From Clostridiales bacterium UBA2432 (GTDB lineage: Bacteria; Bacillota; Clostridia; Lachnospirales; Vallitaleaceae), in NCBI GenBank assembly GCA_002342805.1, contig DDQW01000021.1, forward strand, positions 29,384 through 93,383: a DNA stretch of 64,000 bases. The letters are read 5' to 3'. Positions 17,205 to 25,709 of this stretch are shown here, one piece after another (within the stretch, counting starts at the first letter, position 1; every line of letters begins with the position of its first letter). The notes beneath the pieces are model-generated. The model saw only the letters and a program-made list of their open reading frames with translations. It made no database searches and had not been told where the DNA came from. The position numbers and the translations under genes were made by a program.

Positions 17205-18222
17205 TATAATCAGCAGTTTATTAGCCCTATTTTTAACCGCATGCGGTGGTGAATTATATACAGCAGATTCGCATTTAGAGGATAAGACGCCTACACAAGA
17301 AAACGAACAAGAGACGGAAGTACATGTAGAGGTTGCACCAGCCCCAGTACCTGAAGAAGAGGAAGTGGAGGAGACGCCGAGTAATGAATCTTCAGAAAAC
17401 GTTTCTTCAGAAGATCAAGAGACAGATGTAGAAGACGAATCAGAAGACGTGAATCAAGAAAGTACAGTGATTTTTGCAAATCAGTTTGGCACAGAAGATG
17501 CGTATGATTTGGAGTTAGATCCCAATCAGTTAGACAATACAAGTACCAGTTGGTCATTTCGACGAAACAGTGAACATAATCCGGTAACTGGTTATTATGA
17601 CATAGACATAGAAAGATACGGAACGTATTTTATTAATCAAACTGCTGTGGATGAGAAGGTTGTCTATTTGACGTTTGATGAAGGTTATGAATATGGATTT
17701 ACACCAATGATTTTAGACGTTTTGCAGGAAAATAATGTTCAAGCGGCATTCTTTGTAACCAAATATTTTATTGATAAAGAACCAGAATTGATTCAGCGAA
17801 TGGTGGATGAGGGACATATTGTAGCCAACCACTCAAATTCACACCCGGAATTTCCAACATTGACCCATGATGAAGTCTATGATGAATTGAAAACGACCAA
17901 TGATCGTTTTAAAGAAGTGACAGGACAAGATTTGGATCCGTTTTTTAGGCCACCAAGTGGAAAATATAGTGAGCGAACCTTGTATCTTGTGCGAAAATTA
18001 GGTTACCGAAATATTTTTTGGAGTATGGCTTATGCAGATTGGGATGTGAATAATCAACCGGGAAAAGATGTTGCATATAACCACGTCATGGACAACTATC
18101 ATAACGGAGCAATTATTCTCTTGCATGCGGTTTCAGAATCCAATACCCAAGCGCTGGATGATATATTAAAATCGATGAAAGATAAAGGCTATCGATTTGG
18201 GAGTCTATATGAGTTGGAATAA
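17176..18222 (+). CDS. Polysaccharide deacetylase lipoprotein, PdaA-like
   Basis: Secreted NodB-type deacetylase, 348 residues. N-terminal lipobox LTAC (Cys about residue 23), an acidic low-complexity Glu/Pro/Ser linker to about residue 100, then the catalytic domain. TFDEGYE corresponds to TFDNGYE of Bacillus PdaA rather than the common TFDDG; the metal histidines appear in NHSNSHPEF, followed by RPPSGKYSE, SMAYADWDVNNQ and LLHAVS. PdaA makes the muramic delta-lactam of spore cortex, so this is weak evidence for sporulation. A general MurNAc or GlcNAc peptidoglycan deacetylase is the alternative. Confidence 0.85.
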   Translation: MKLKKILHLSIISSLLALFLTACGGELYTADSHLEDKTPTQENEQETEVHVEVAPAPVPEEEEVEETPSNESSENVSSEDQETDVEDESEDVNQESTVIFANQFGTEDAYDLELDPNQLDNTSTSWSFRRNSEHNPVTGYYDIDIERYGTYFINQTAVDEKVVYLTFDEGYEYGFTPMILDVLQENNVQAAFFVTKYFIDKEPELIQRMVDEGHIVANHSNSHPEFPTLTHDEVYDELKTTNDRFKEVTGQDLDPFFRPPSGKYSERTLYLVRKLGYRNIFWSMAYADWDVNNQPGKDVAYNHVMDNYHNGAIILLHAVSESNTQALDDILKSMKDKGYRFGSLYELE

Positions 18223-18243
18223 GAGAGAATTCGTGTCTAATCC

Positions 18244-18272
18244 TTTACACCAAGGTTAATTTTATATATAAT
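18244..18272 (+). promoter_or_regulatory. pgi promoter
   Basis: TTTACA (18244-18249), a 17-bp spacer and TATAAT (18267-18272) make a strong vegetative promoter about 50 nt before the pgi start. Confidence 0.75.
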
Positions 18273-18322
18273 CATAGGGAATAGAGCAAAGAGAGCAAAG
18301 AGTTTATAGGAGGAAAATAGTA

Positions 18323-19738
18323 ATGAATAAAGAAGCAATGAAGTTACGTCTGGATTTTAACAATATGATGGCTAACTTAATCGGAGAAAAGGGCATCAGT
18401 GAAGAAGACTTTGCCATACTTGAAGGAAAAATTGAAGCGGCTGAAAAAGCTATGGTTGAAAAACGTGCAAATGGTGGTATGGACTGGAGAGACTTACCCT
18501 ATAACCAAGATGAGATTGTTGAAGATATCGTCGACTATGTTGAGGCAAACAAGGACTGGGTTGAATCTTTTGTCGTCTTAGGTATTGGCGGATCTGCCTT
18601 AGGTCCGATTGCAGTTCAACAAGCCATTAATCATCCCCATTGGAATGAGCTATCAAAAGAGAAGCGTAAAGGCTATCCAAAGTTATATGTCGTTGATAAT
18701 GTGGATCCTGAAAAATTGGTCGCATTATTTGATGTGATTGATTTAGAGACATCCCTCTTTAACGTCATCTCCAAATCAGGAGGAACGAGTGAGACAATGT
18801 CTCAGTTTATGATTATTAAAGAAAAAATAGAAAATGAGCTGGGTAAAGATGCGGTTAAAAAGCATATTGTTGCAACAACAGATGCATCAAAAGGAACATT
18901 ACGTCCCATTGCAGATGAAGAAGGCCTCAAAAGCTATATCATCCCTGCAGGTGTTGGCGGAAGATTTTCAGAATTAACACCGGTTGGTTTACTTCCGGCG
19001 GCAATGTGTGGTATCGATATCAAGACCTTATTAGAAGGTGCGGCGTATATGGATGAAATCTGTAAAATAGATAATACATTCAAAAACCCTGCACATATGT
19101 ATGGATTATTACAATACATATCCATGCAACAAGGTAAGAATATCTCAATTGTTATGGCCTATGCCGACGGACTGAAATTTATCGCTGATTGGTATGCACA
19201 GTTATGGGCTGAATCCTTAGGTAAAAAATACGACCTTGACGGTAATGTGGTTAATGTAGGACAAACGCCGGTAAAAGCTCTTGGAGCAACAGACCAACAT
19301 TCACAGGTTCAGCTATATGCCGAAGGCCCACATGATAAAGTTGTCCTATTTATGGGCGTTGATAAATACCGTTCTGAGATTACGATTCCTGAGATTTATG
19401 GAGATGTGCCAAATCTTGGTTTCTTAGGTGGAGCAACACATAATAAGCTGATCCATACAGAGCAAATGGCAACCGAATATGCCTTGTTCAAAGCGGAACA
19501 GACAAATATGACATTAACAGTACCGGAGATTAATGAATTCACGGTGGGTCAAATTCTTTACTTGTTCGAAGTAGCAACAGGATTTGCCGGTGAGCTAATG
19601 AATATCAATGCTTTTGATCAACCGGGTGTTGAAGAAGGTAAAAATGCAACCTATGCAATGTTCGGCCGTCCGGGTTATGAAGAGAAGAAAAAAGAACTCG
19701 ACGCACGTCCGGAGAAAAAAGATAAATACATTATCTAG
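18323..19738 (+). CDS. pgi: Glucose-6-phosphate isomerase
   Basis: Interconverts glucose 6-phosphate and fructose 6-phosphate, linking the glucose phosphates produced by the neighbouring phosphorylases to glycolysis. 471 residues, close to the short bacterial form. SIS-fold motifs are visible: VVLGIGGSALGP, SKSGGTSETM, GVGGRFSELTPVG, and the C-terminal signature region with GELMNINAFDQPGVE. It starts at ATG 18323 after AGGAGG, has its own promoter and is followed by a strong terminator. Confidence 0.96.
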   Translation: MNKEAMKLRLDFNNMMANLIGEKGISEEDFAILEGKIEAAEKAMVEKRANGGMDWRDLPYNQDEIVEDIVDYVEANKDWVESFVVLGIGGSALGPIAVQQAINHPHWNELSKEKRKGYPKLYVVDNVDPEKLVALFDVIDLETSLFNVISKSGGTSETMSQFMIIKEKIENELGKDAVKKHIVATTDASKGTLRPIADEEGLKSYIIPAGVGGRFSELTPVGLLPAAMCGIDIKTLLEGAAYMDEICKIDNTFKNPAHMYGLLQYISMQQGKNISIVMAYADGLKFIADWYAQLWAESLGKKYDLDGNVVNVGQTPVKALGATDQHSQVQLYAEGPHDKVVLFMGVDKYRSEITIPEIYGDVPNLGFLGGATHNKLIHTEQMATEYALFKAEQTNMTLTVPEINEFTVGQILYLFEVATGFAGELMNINAFDQPGVEEGKNATYAMFGRPGYEEKKKELDARPEKKDKYII

Positions 19739-19767
19739 TTAACATAAGCATGGACTATATAAAAAAC

Positions 19768-19811
19768 AAAGCTGATATAAACGCATTTACTTGCGATATA
19801 TCAGCTTTTAT
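19768..19811. terminator. Bidirectional terminator between pgi and the GntR-LacI regulator
   Basis: AAAGCTGATATA (19768-19779) pairs with TATATCAGCTTT (19797-19808), with a nested CGCA/TGCG stem in the loop. T-rich tails exist on both sides. The right arm contains the stop codon of the minus-strand gene. Confidence 0.85.
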
Positions 19812-20898
19812 TTTGGGGAAATTGTCTGACAGTTTTTCTTTGAATCAATTTAGGGGGGAATAGAACGCTTTGAGTTTCATTTCCTTCAATCATGGAAATA
19901 AGTCGATGAGCGACAATATATCCGAGTTCTTCAGAAGGATGGACAATGCTGGTTAATCCGCTACGCTTTCCCATCACAGTATTATCAACACCGATGACAG
20001 AAAATGCAGTAGGAACAGATATATCGCGTTGATCCAACTGGTCCATTAACATAAGAGCTAGGCTATCATTAAAACAAAACGCAGCTGTAGCGCCTCCTAT
20101 ATTTTGCCAGAGAGATTTGCGTGATAACTCTTCTTCAACATCTTCTTTTGAGTACCAATGAACATACGTATCAATAAGTGGGATACCGGCTTCTTTTAGT
20201 GCCATGCAATAGCCCTTATATCGAAGTTGACCCTGACGATCGCCATGAGGAAAGATGCCTAGAATTTGTGTGTGACCGTTTTCAATCAAGTGTGATGTGG
20301 CTAAGCGTCCAACAGAAACATCATCAATGGCAACATAAGTTCCGGGAAGTTCAGGATAAAAGGAATCTACAAAAATAACGGGTAAAGCTTTGTTAATGAT
20401 TTGCGCATAATATTGGAGGTTCATACATGGAAGACCGCTCTTTGTTGGCCATACAATGAGACCATCTAAGGTATTACCGAGCATGGACTGTAAAGCACGA
20501 CTTTCGCCTTCAACAGTATTATGTGTTGAAGCCACGTGTACGGTATAACCTTCCTGTGATAACTCCCTTTCAATAGCTTGCATAATTGAGGGGAAAATAT
20601 ATGCATCTAAATAGGTTGTTATAATTCCTACAGATTTTGAAGAGCGTTTTTTGGCGTTAACTTGTGTTGAATTATGGGGCGGTGATTTAGAAATATATGT
20701 ACCGCTTCCTTTAATTCGGGTGATATAGCCATCATTTTCAAGTTCTTCTAAAGCGCGTCTTACCGTTTGGCGGGACACGTTAAACTGTTGACATAATGCA
20801 TTTTCAGAACTAAATTTTTCTCCAGGAATAATAGATCCGGATACAAGTTGCTCTAGTGTCCAGTGGACAATTTTTTTATATTTGGGTACTTGCTTCAT
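19801..20898 (-). CDS. GntR-LacI hybrid transcriptional regulator (AraR-like)
   Basis: 365 residues: an N-terminal GntR winged helix (about 5-70, with SSENALCQQFNVSRQTVRRALEE split by the turn) joined to a LacI-type sugar-binding domain (about 90-355, ending VIGVDNTVMGKRSGLTSI). This is the architecture of Bacillus AraR and relatives that repress pentose and hemicellulose genes. It has a perfect AAGGAGG site and is divergent from the alpha-glucuronidase gene, whose promoter is followed by three phased operator candidates. Effector is probably a xylan or glucuronic-acid derived sugar (inference). Confidence 0.9.
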   Translation of the reverse strand: MKQVPKYKKIVHWTLEQLVSGSIIPGEKFSSENALCQQFNVSRQTVRRALEELENDGYITRIKGSGTYISKSPPHNSTQVNAKKRSSKSVGIITTYLDAYIFPSIMQAIERELSQEGYTVHVASTHNTVEGESRALQSMLGNTLDGLIVWPTKSGLPCMNLQYYAQIINKALPVIFVDSFYPELPGTYVAIDDVSVGRLATSHLIENGHTQILGIFPHGDRQGQLRYKGYCMALKEAGIPLIDTYVHWYSKEDVEEELSRKSLWQNIGGATAAFCFNDSLALMLMDQLDQRDISVPTAFSVIGVDNTVMGKRSGLTSIVHPSEELGYIVAHRLISMIEGNETQSVLFPPKLIQRKTVRQFPQNKS

Positions 20899-20984
20899 CC
20901 AATCCTCCTTGCCCTATAACGTCATAAATTCAATTATACAACTGGAAATATAAAAAGGCAATAATCAAAGATATAATAATAGGA

Positions 20985-21013
20985 TTGACAATGCATTTGT
21001 CCTATGATATGTT
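20985..21013 (+). promoter_or_regulatory. Promoter of the alpha-glucuronidase gene
   Basis: TTGACA (20985-20990), a 17-bp spacer and TATGTT (21008-21013). The consensus -35 makes this convincing. The leader of about 100 nt carries the three operator candidates. Confidence 0.65.
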
Positions 21014-21028
21014 TTTATTAAGAAAAAA

Positions 21029-21083
21029 ACAATACATATATAGATAAAAAAATACAAGTATGCAACAAAACAATACATATTGT
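21029..21083. promoter_or_regulatory. Three helically phased operator candidates for the GntR-LacI regulator
   Basis: AATACA recurs at 21031, 21051 and 21072, i.e. 20 and 21 bp apart, two helical turns. Each lies in a palindrome-like site: ACAATACATATATA (21029), ATACAAGTAT (21052) and ACAATACATATTGT (21070-21083), the last being a perfect ACAATA/TATTGT inverted repeat around CA. The sites lie between the promoter and the GH67 ribosome site, where a repressor would block transcription. Confidence 0.7.
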
Positions 21084-21118
21084 AGACGAGTTAAATATTT
21101 TATTAGAAGAGGTTAACG

Positions 21119-23143
21119 ATGAGTTTTGAAAAAATGTGGTTAAATTACCAGAAAAATGAAAAAAGTCAAGTGATCAATCGCTTCATGCTTGGGCAAAGCA
21201 TATATGTTTGCATAAGTGAGGGAGAGAATCAGGAAAATCGTGTAATTCGCACAGCAGCCAAAGAGCTTCAAGAAGCAATTGGGGATATTCTTGACACGCA
21301 TGTGGATATCTATGAAAAAATACATGAAAGTGTGGATGAATGTTTAGAAGGAATTATATTAAGAAGAACTGATGTGCTCAAGACGCCGGATGCCTATCAT
21401 GTGAAAGAAAGAGACGGATTACTAAGTATAGAAGCCAATAATGGTCGCGGCGTACTCTATGGGGTGTTTGATCTTATTCGACGTTTACAATGTGCTAGTA
21501 ATTTAAAAAGACTCGATGTCATTGAGACACCGGACAATCCCTTACGAATGTTGAATCATTGGGACAACATGGATGGCAGTATTGAACGCGGATATTCAGG
21601 ACAATCCTTTTTCTTTAAAAATCATGAATTATGTATTAATGATCGCACACACATGTATGCAAAACTCATGGCCTCTGTAGGGATAAATGCAACAGTTATT
21701 AATAATGTCAATGTCAAAGATTCTGCAACTGAATTGATTAGTTCCAGGTATTATAAATATTTACAAGTGCTGAGTGAAGTTTTTGCAGACTATGGAATTA
21801 CACTTTATCTTAGTCTCAACTATGCAGCGCCGATTGATTTAGGGGGACTAGCTTCAGCAGATCCCTTTGATTCTGAAGTGATTGCATGGTGGGAGCAAAA
21901 GATGCAAGAGATTTATACACATTTACCCCATTTAGGCGGTTTCCTTGTGAAAGCGGATTCAGAAGGACGTCCGGGACCATTTACATACGGACGTAATCAA
22001 GCAGAAGGTGCAAATCTATTAGCTAGAGCCATTAAACCTTATGGTGGAACCATTATATGGCGATGTTTTGTATATAATTGTCAGCAAGACTGGCGAGATT
22101 ATAACACGGACCGTGCTCGTGCTGGGTATGATTATTTTGCACCGCTTGATGGTGAATTTTTAGAAAATGTGGTTTTGCAAATCAAAAATGGTCCTATGGA
22201 TTTTCAAGTTCGTGAACCGGTGTCTCCATTATTCGGTGCAATGGAGCATACCCAACAAATTCTTGAGGTCCAGATTGCTCAGGAATATACCGGACAACAG
22301 CGCCATGTTTGTTATTTAATTCCAATGTTTAAGGAAATACTAGACTTTAAGACCTATTGCGGGCAAGATGAGGATAGAGTTTCAGATATTGTCAGTGGAC
22401 GAAGTTACGGACAAAAGCTATGTGGTATGGCGACGGTTGCAAACACAGGCAATGATACTAATTGGACGGGACATGATTTGGCCGGAGCCAATCTATATGG
22501 CTATGGGCGTTTGAGTTTTAATACATCCCTTAGTGCAGAAGCCATAGCCAAAGAGTGGATTCAAAGGACCTTTGGTTTGGACCCTGAAGTTGAACATATT
22601 CTTTTGAATATTTTAATGCAATCACATTCAACATATGAAAAGTATACCAGTCCATTAGGTATTGGATGGATGGTGGAACCCAATCATCACTATGGCCCCA
22701 ATGTTGACGGATATGAATATTCTCGCTGGGGAACTTACCATCGAGCAGACCACTTAGGTATCGGTGTTGACCGAACACCTCAAGGTACAGGATATACACA
22801 TCAATACAAGGAGCACAATGCGTCTATGTACGCTGACCTAGAATCTTGTCCTGAAGCTTTGGTGCTATTCTTTCATCATTTAAAATATACACATGAATTA
22901 AAAACAGGTAAGACAGTGATTCAACATATTTATGACACCCATTTTGAGGGTGTCAGTGAGGTTGAAACAATGATTCAGGAATTTAAAAGGCTTCAAGGTC
23001 GGATAGAACAGCAGGTCTATTTACGAATACTAGATCGTCTTGAAGAACAGCTAGAAAGCGCAAGAGAATGGAGAGATCAGATTAATACGTATTTTTATCG
23101 CAAATCCGGGATTTCGGATAAACATGGCAGACAGATATTTTAA
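21119..23143 (+). CDS. aguA: Alpha-glucuronidase (GH67)
   Basis: Removes 4-O-methyl-glucuronic acid from the non-reducing end of short xylo-oligosaccharides. 674 residues with no signal peptide, so it acts on imported aldouronic acids in the cytoplasm. E282, D361 and E389 correspond, with a constant shift of three, to the Geobacillus AguA acid E285 and base pair D364/E392 (from memory). YGRNQAEGANLLARA and LDGEFLENVVLQIKNGPMDF are family-typical. Its neighbours are GH3 and GH120 xylosidases and an acetylesterase. The divergent GntR-LacI protein probably represses it. Confidence 0.95.
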   Translation: MSFEKMWLNYQKNEKSQVINRFMLGQSIYVCISEGENQENRVIRTAAKELQEAIGDILDTHVDIYEKIHESVDECLEGIILRRTDVLKTPDAYHVKERDGLLSIEANNGRGVLYGVFDLIRRLQCASNLKRLDVIETPDNPLRMLNHWDNMDGSIERGYSGQSFFFKNHELCINDRTHMYAKLMASVGINATVINNVNVKDSATELISSRYYKYLQVLSEVFADYGITLYLSLNYAAPIDLGGLASADPFDSEVIAWWEQKMQEIYTHLPHLGGFLVKADSEGRPGPFTYGRNQAEGANLLARAIKPYGGTIIWRCFVYNCQQDWRDYNTDRARAGYDYFAPLDGEFLENVVLQIKNGPMDFQVREPVSPLFGAMEHTQQILEVQIAQEYTGQQRHVCYLIPMFKEILDFKTYCGQDEDRVSDIVSGRSYGQKLCGMATVANTGNDTNWTGHDLAGANLYGYGRLSFNTSLSAEAIAKEWIQRTFGLDPEVEHILLNILMQSHSTYEKYTSPLGIGWMVEPNHHYGPNVDGYEYSRWGTYHRADHLGIGVDRTPQGTGYTHQYKEHNASMYADLESCPEALVLFFHHLKYTHELKTGKTVIQHIYDTHFEGVSEVETMIQEFKRLQGRIEQQVYLRILDRLEEQLESAREWRDQINTYFYRKSGISDKHGRQIF

Positions 23144-23148
23144 AAGGA

Positions 23149-23427
23149 TTATTTTTTCTCATCATCTTCAATGATTTCGATTTCAAAGTAATCAAAGTCA
23201 ATGGTCTCGATAAATTGGTCGTCGTGGAAACTTGTCTTTGAAAACATAGCTAACTCTTTGGTGTTTTTATCAAACCAATGGGGACGCTCAAGATCAAAAT
23301 GTTTGCAAAATTCATCAATAGCCTCATGAATTTTTTGGCTTTTTGATAGTTCTGTGTTTCTAATCGATATGACATGATCGTCAACAAAGTGGGTGTCTTT
23401 AATGATTTTTCCCCAAATTCTAAACAT
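23149..23427 (-). CDS. Conserved hypothetical protein, 92 aa
   Basis: I cannot assign a function. The reading frame has a GAGGT ribosome site before its ATG, and its composition (IWGKIIKDTHFVDDHV, an acidic tail EIIEDDEKK, FDLERPHWFDKN) looks like a folded soluble protein with no signal peptide or membrane segment. It is transcribed against the flanking glycosidase genes, so it is probably not part of the xylan cluster. Similar short proteins occur in clostridia, in my recollection, but without a known role. Confidence 0.7.
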   Translation of the reverse strand: MFRIWGKIIKDTHFVDDHVISIRNTELSKSQKIHEAIDEFCKHFDLERPHWFDKNTKELAMFSKTSFHDDQFIETIDFDYFEIEIIEDDEKK

Positions 23428-23553
23428 GTGTTTTACCTCGTTTCAACGTAGTTATAAGTTGTTAAGAGTATAGCATGGGGGAGATGATGTGTAAAGCGTT
23501 GCAGATAAATGCAATATATAATAAGTAACCGGTTGTTTATAAAGGAGAATGGT

Positions 23554-25692
23554 ATGGAATTGGTATGGAATAAAGACAAGAATATGGCATATCGTAAACG
23601 AGCAAAGGATTTAGTTGCCCAGATGACGCTTGAAGAGAAAGTCTCTCAGACCCTACACTCTGCGCCAGCCATTGAACGATTAGGCATAAAAGCATATAAT
23701 TGGTGGAATGAGGCATTGCATGGTGTAGCAAGAGCAGGAGTGGCAACAGTTTTTCCTCAAGCAATCGGTTTAGCGGCGACATTTGATGAGGCATTTATTG
23801 AAGAGGTGGCCGATGCAATCTCTACTGAAGGACGGGCAAAATTCAACATGCAACAAGAATTTAATGATACGGACATATACAAAGGTCTAACCTTTTGGTC
23901 GCCAAATGTAAATATATTTAGAGATCCACGCTGGGGACGAGGGCATGAAACATTTGGTGAAGATCCATACTTATCCTCACGACTAGGCGTTCGCTTTGTC
24001 CAAGGGATTCAAGGCCATGATACAGACCATATGAAAGCAGCGGCATGTGCCAAACACTTTGCTGTCCATAGTGGGCCGGAAGATATTCGTCATAGTTTTG
24101 ATGCAATCGCAAGCAAAAAAGATTTGTATGAAAACTATTTACCGGCATTTAAGGCTTGTGTCCAAGAAGGAAAAGTTGAAGCTATAATGGGGGCGTATAA
24201 TCGGACGAATGGTCAACCATGCTGTGGAAGCCATACATTGCTTCAAGAAATTTTACGGGATGAGTGGGGATTTGAAGGACATGTGGTTTCGGACTGTTGG
24301 GCAATTCGAGATTTTCATGAGCATCATCATGTGACGAAAAATTCAACAGAATCTGTCGCCATGGCTATGAATAACGGATGTGATTTAAACTGTGGAAATC
24401 AGTTTTTTTACTTGGAAGATGCGGTGAAAAAAGGAATGGTTAAAGAATCTACACTTGATCAAGCCGTGATCCGTTTATTTACAACACGAATGAAGTTAGG
24501 ATTATTTGACGGTAAAGAAGCCACAGAATATAATACAATTAACTATAGGGAAGTGGATAGCCAATCCATGCGTCAGCTCAATATAAAAGCTGCAGAAAAA
24601 AGCCTTGTCTTATTAAAAAATCTCAATAACACTTTGCCACTTGCGCTAGATAAGATAAGGACAATTGGTGTAATTGGGCCAAATGCAAATAACCGAAAAG
24701 CACTTGTAGGAAACTATGAAGGTACAGCTTCTCGCTATGTTACTATTTTAGAAGGAATCCAAGATTATGTTGGAGAAGATACACGGATTCTTTATTCAGA
24801 AGGATGTCATTTATACAAAGAACGTATTAGCGGATTGGGAGAACTTAATGATCGGCGAGCAGAAGTTAAGGGGGTCTGTGCAGAGAGCGACGTGGTGATT
24901 GCCTGTTTAGGACTTGATGCAGGACTAGAGGGTGAAGAAGGTGACCAAGGCAATCAATATGCTAGTGGAGATAAAGCGAATCTAGAGTTGCCGGGGATTC
25001 AAGAAGAAATCTTAAAAACAATTGTCCAAAGTGGAAAACCGGTTATTTTAGTGTTACTATCCGGAAGTGCGCTAGCTATTAATTATGCACAAGAACATGT
25101 TTCGGCAATACTACAAGGGTGGTATCCGGGAGCACAAGGTGGAAGAGCGATTGCAAATATTCTCTTTGGGGAAAAATCACCGGAAGGTCGTTTACCTGTT
25201 ACTTTTTATCAGTCAACAGAAGAACTGCCGGATTTTGTTGATTATTCGATGAAGAATAGGACCTATCGATATATGAAAACAAAGCCCCTATACCCATTTG
25301 GATATGGACTATCTTATACAAAGTTTGATTACATGAATGTTCACGTGTCATCCGATGAATTAAGACAAGACGGAATTACAGTTACGGGTGAGGTGAAAAA
25401 TACCGGTGATTTTCCAGGCTCCGAAACGGTGCAAGTATATATATCTTCAATGACTCCAGATGCACCCAATTGCCAATTGAAAGGACTTAAGAAAGTTTAC
25501 CTTGAGCCAGGAGAGAGTCAATTGATTTCCATTCATTTGCCAATAGAAGCGTTTGGATTATATAATGAAGAAGGTCATTTTAAAATAGAAAAGGAAACCT
25601 ATCAGGTATCTTTTGGGGGTTATCAACCGGATCTTCGAAGTGAAGAATTGAGTGGAGTTAAAGTTATCAAATTCAATGTATATAAAAAGTAA
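23554..25692 (+). CDS. Beta-xylosidase/beta-glucosidase (GH3)
   Basis: Exo-acting glycosidase of 712 residues, cytoplasmic (no signal peptide). Two GH3 domains followed by a fibronectin III-like domain (about 605-690). Nucleophile D247 lies in VVSDCWAI, and KHFAVHSGPE and GRGHETFGEDP are typical. The xylosidase branch is favoured by the NWWNEALHGVARAG opening and by context. ATG 23554 is preferred because AAAGGAG ends 6 nt before it. Its stop overlaps an upstream ATG of the next gene, so the two are co-transcribed. A broad-specificity beta-glucosidase or arabinofuranosidase is the alternative. Confidence 0.9.
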   Translation: MELVWNKDKNMAYRKRAKDLVAQMTLEEKVSQTLHSAPAIERLGIKAYNWWNEALHGVARAGVATVFPQAIGLAATFDEAFIEEVADAISTEGRAKFNMQQEFNDTDIYKGLTFWSPNVNIFRDPRWGRGHETFGEDPYLSSRLGVRFVQGIQGHDTDHMKAAACAKHFAVHSGPEDIRHSFDAIASKKDLYENYLPAFKACVQEGKVEAIMGAYNRTNGQPCCGSHTLLQEILRDEWGFEGHVVSDCWAIRDFHEHHHVTKNSTESVAMAMNNGCDLNCGNQFFYLEDAVKKGMVKESTLDQAVIRLFTTRMKLGLFDGKEATEYNTINYREVDSQSMRQLNIKAAEKSLVLLKNLNNTLPLALDKIRTIGVIGPNANNRKALVGNYEGTASRYVTILEGIQDYVGEDTRILYSEGCHLYKERISGLGELNDRRAEVKGVCAESDVVIACLGLDAGLEGEEGDQGNQYASGDKANLELPGIQEEILKTIVQSGKPVILVLLSGSALAINYAQEHVSAILQGWYPGAQGGRAIANILFGEKSPEGRLPVTFYQSTEELPDFVDYSMKNRTYRYMKTKPLYPFGYGLSYTKFDYMNVHVSSDELRQDGITVTGEVKNTGDFPGSETVQVYISSMTPDAPNCQLKGLKKVYLEPGESQLISIHLPIEAFGLYNEEGHFKIEKETYQVSFGGYQPDLRSEELSGVKVIKFNVYKK

Positions 25693-25709
25693 TGGACAAG
25701 GAGATAATC

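Noticed and set aside
17330..17460. Repetitive Glu/Pro/Ser-coding tract in the deacetylase gene
   Set aside because: Ordinary low-complexity linker between lipobox and catalytic domain, not a DNA repeat with its own role.
23428..23553. Possible riboswitch or catabolite (cre) site upstream of the GH3 gene
   Set aside because: TGTAAAGCGTTGCA resembles cre but is out of register by one base; AACCGGTT is a short palindrome only; no convincing structured leader or promoter was seen.
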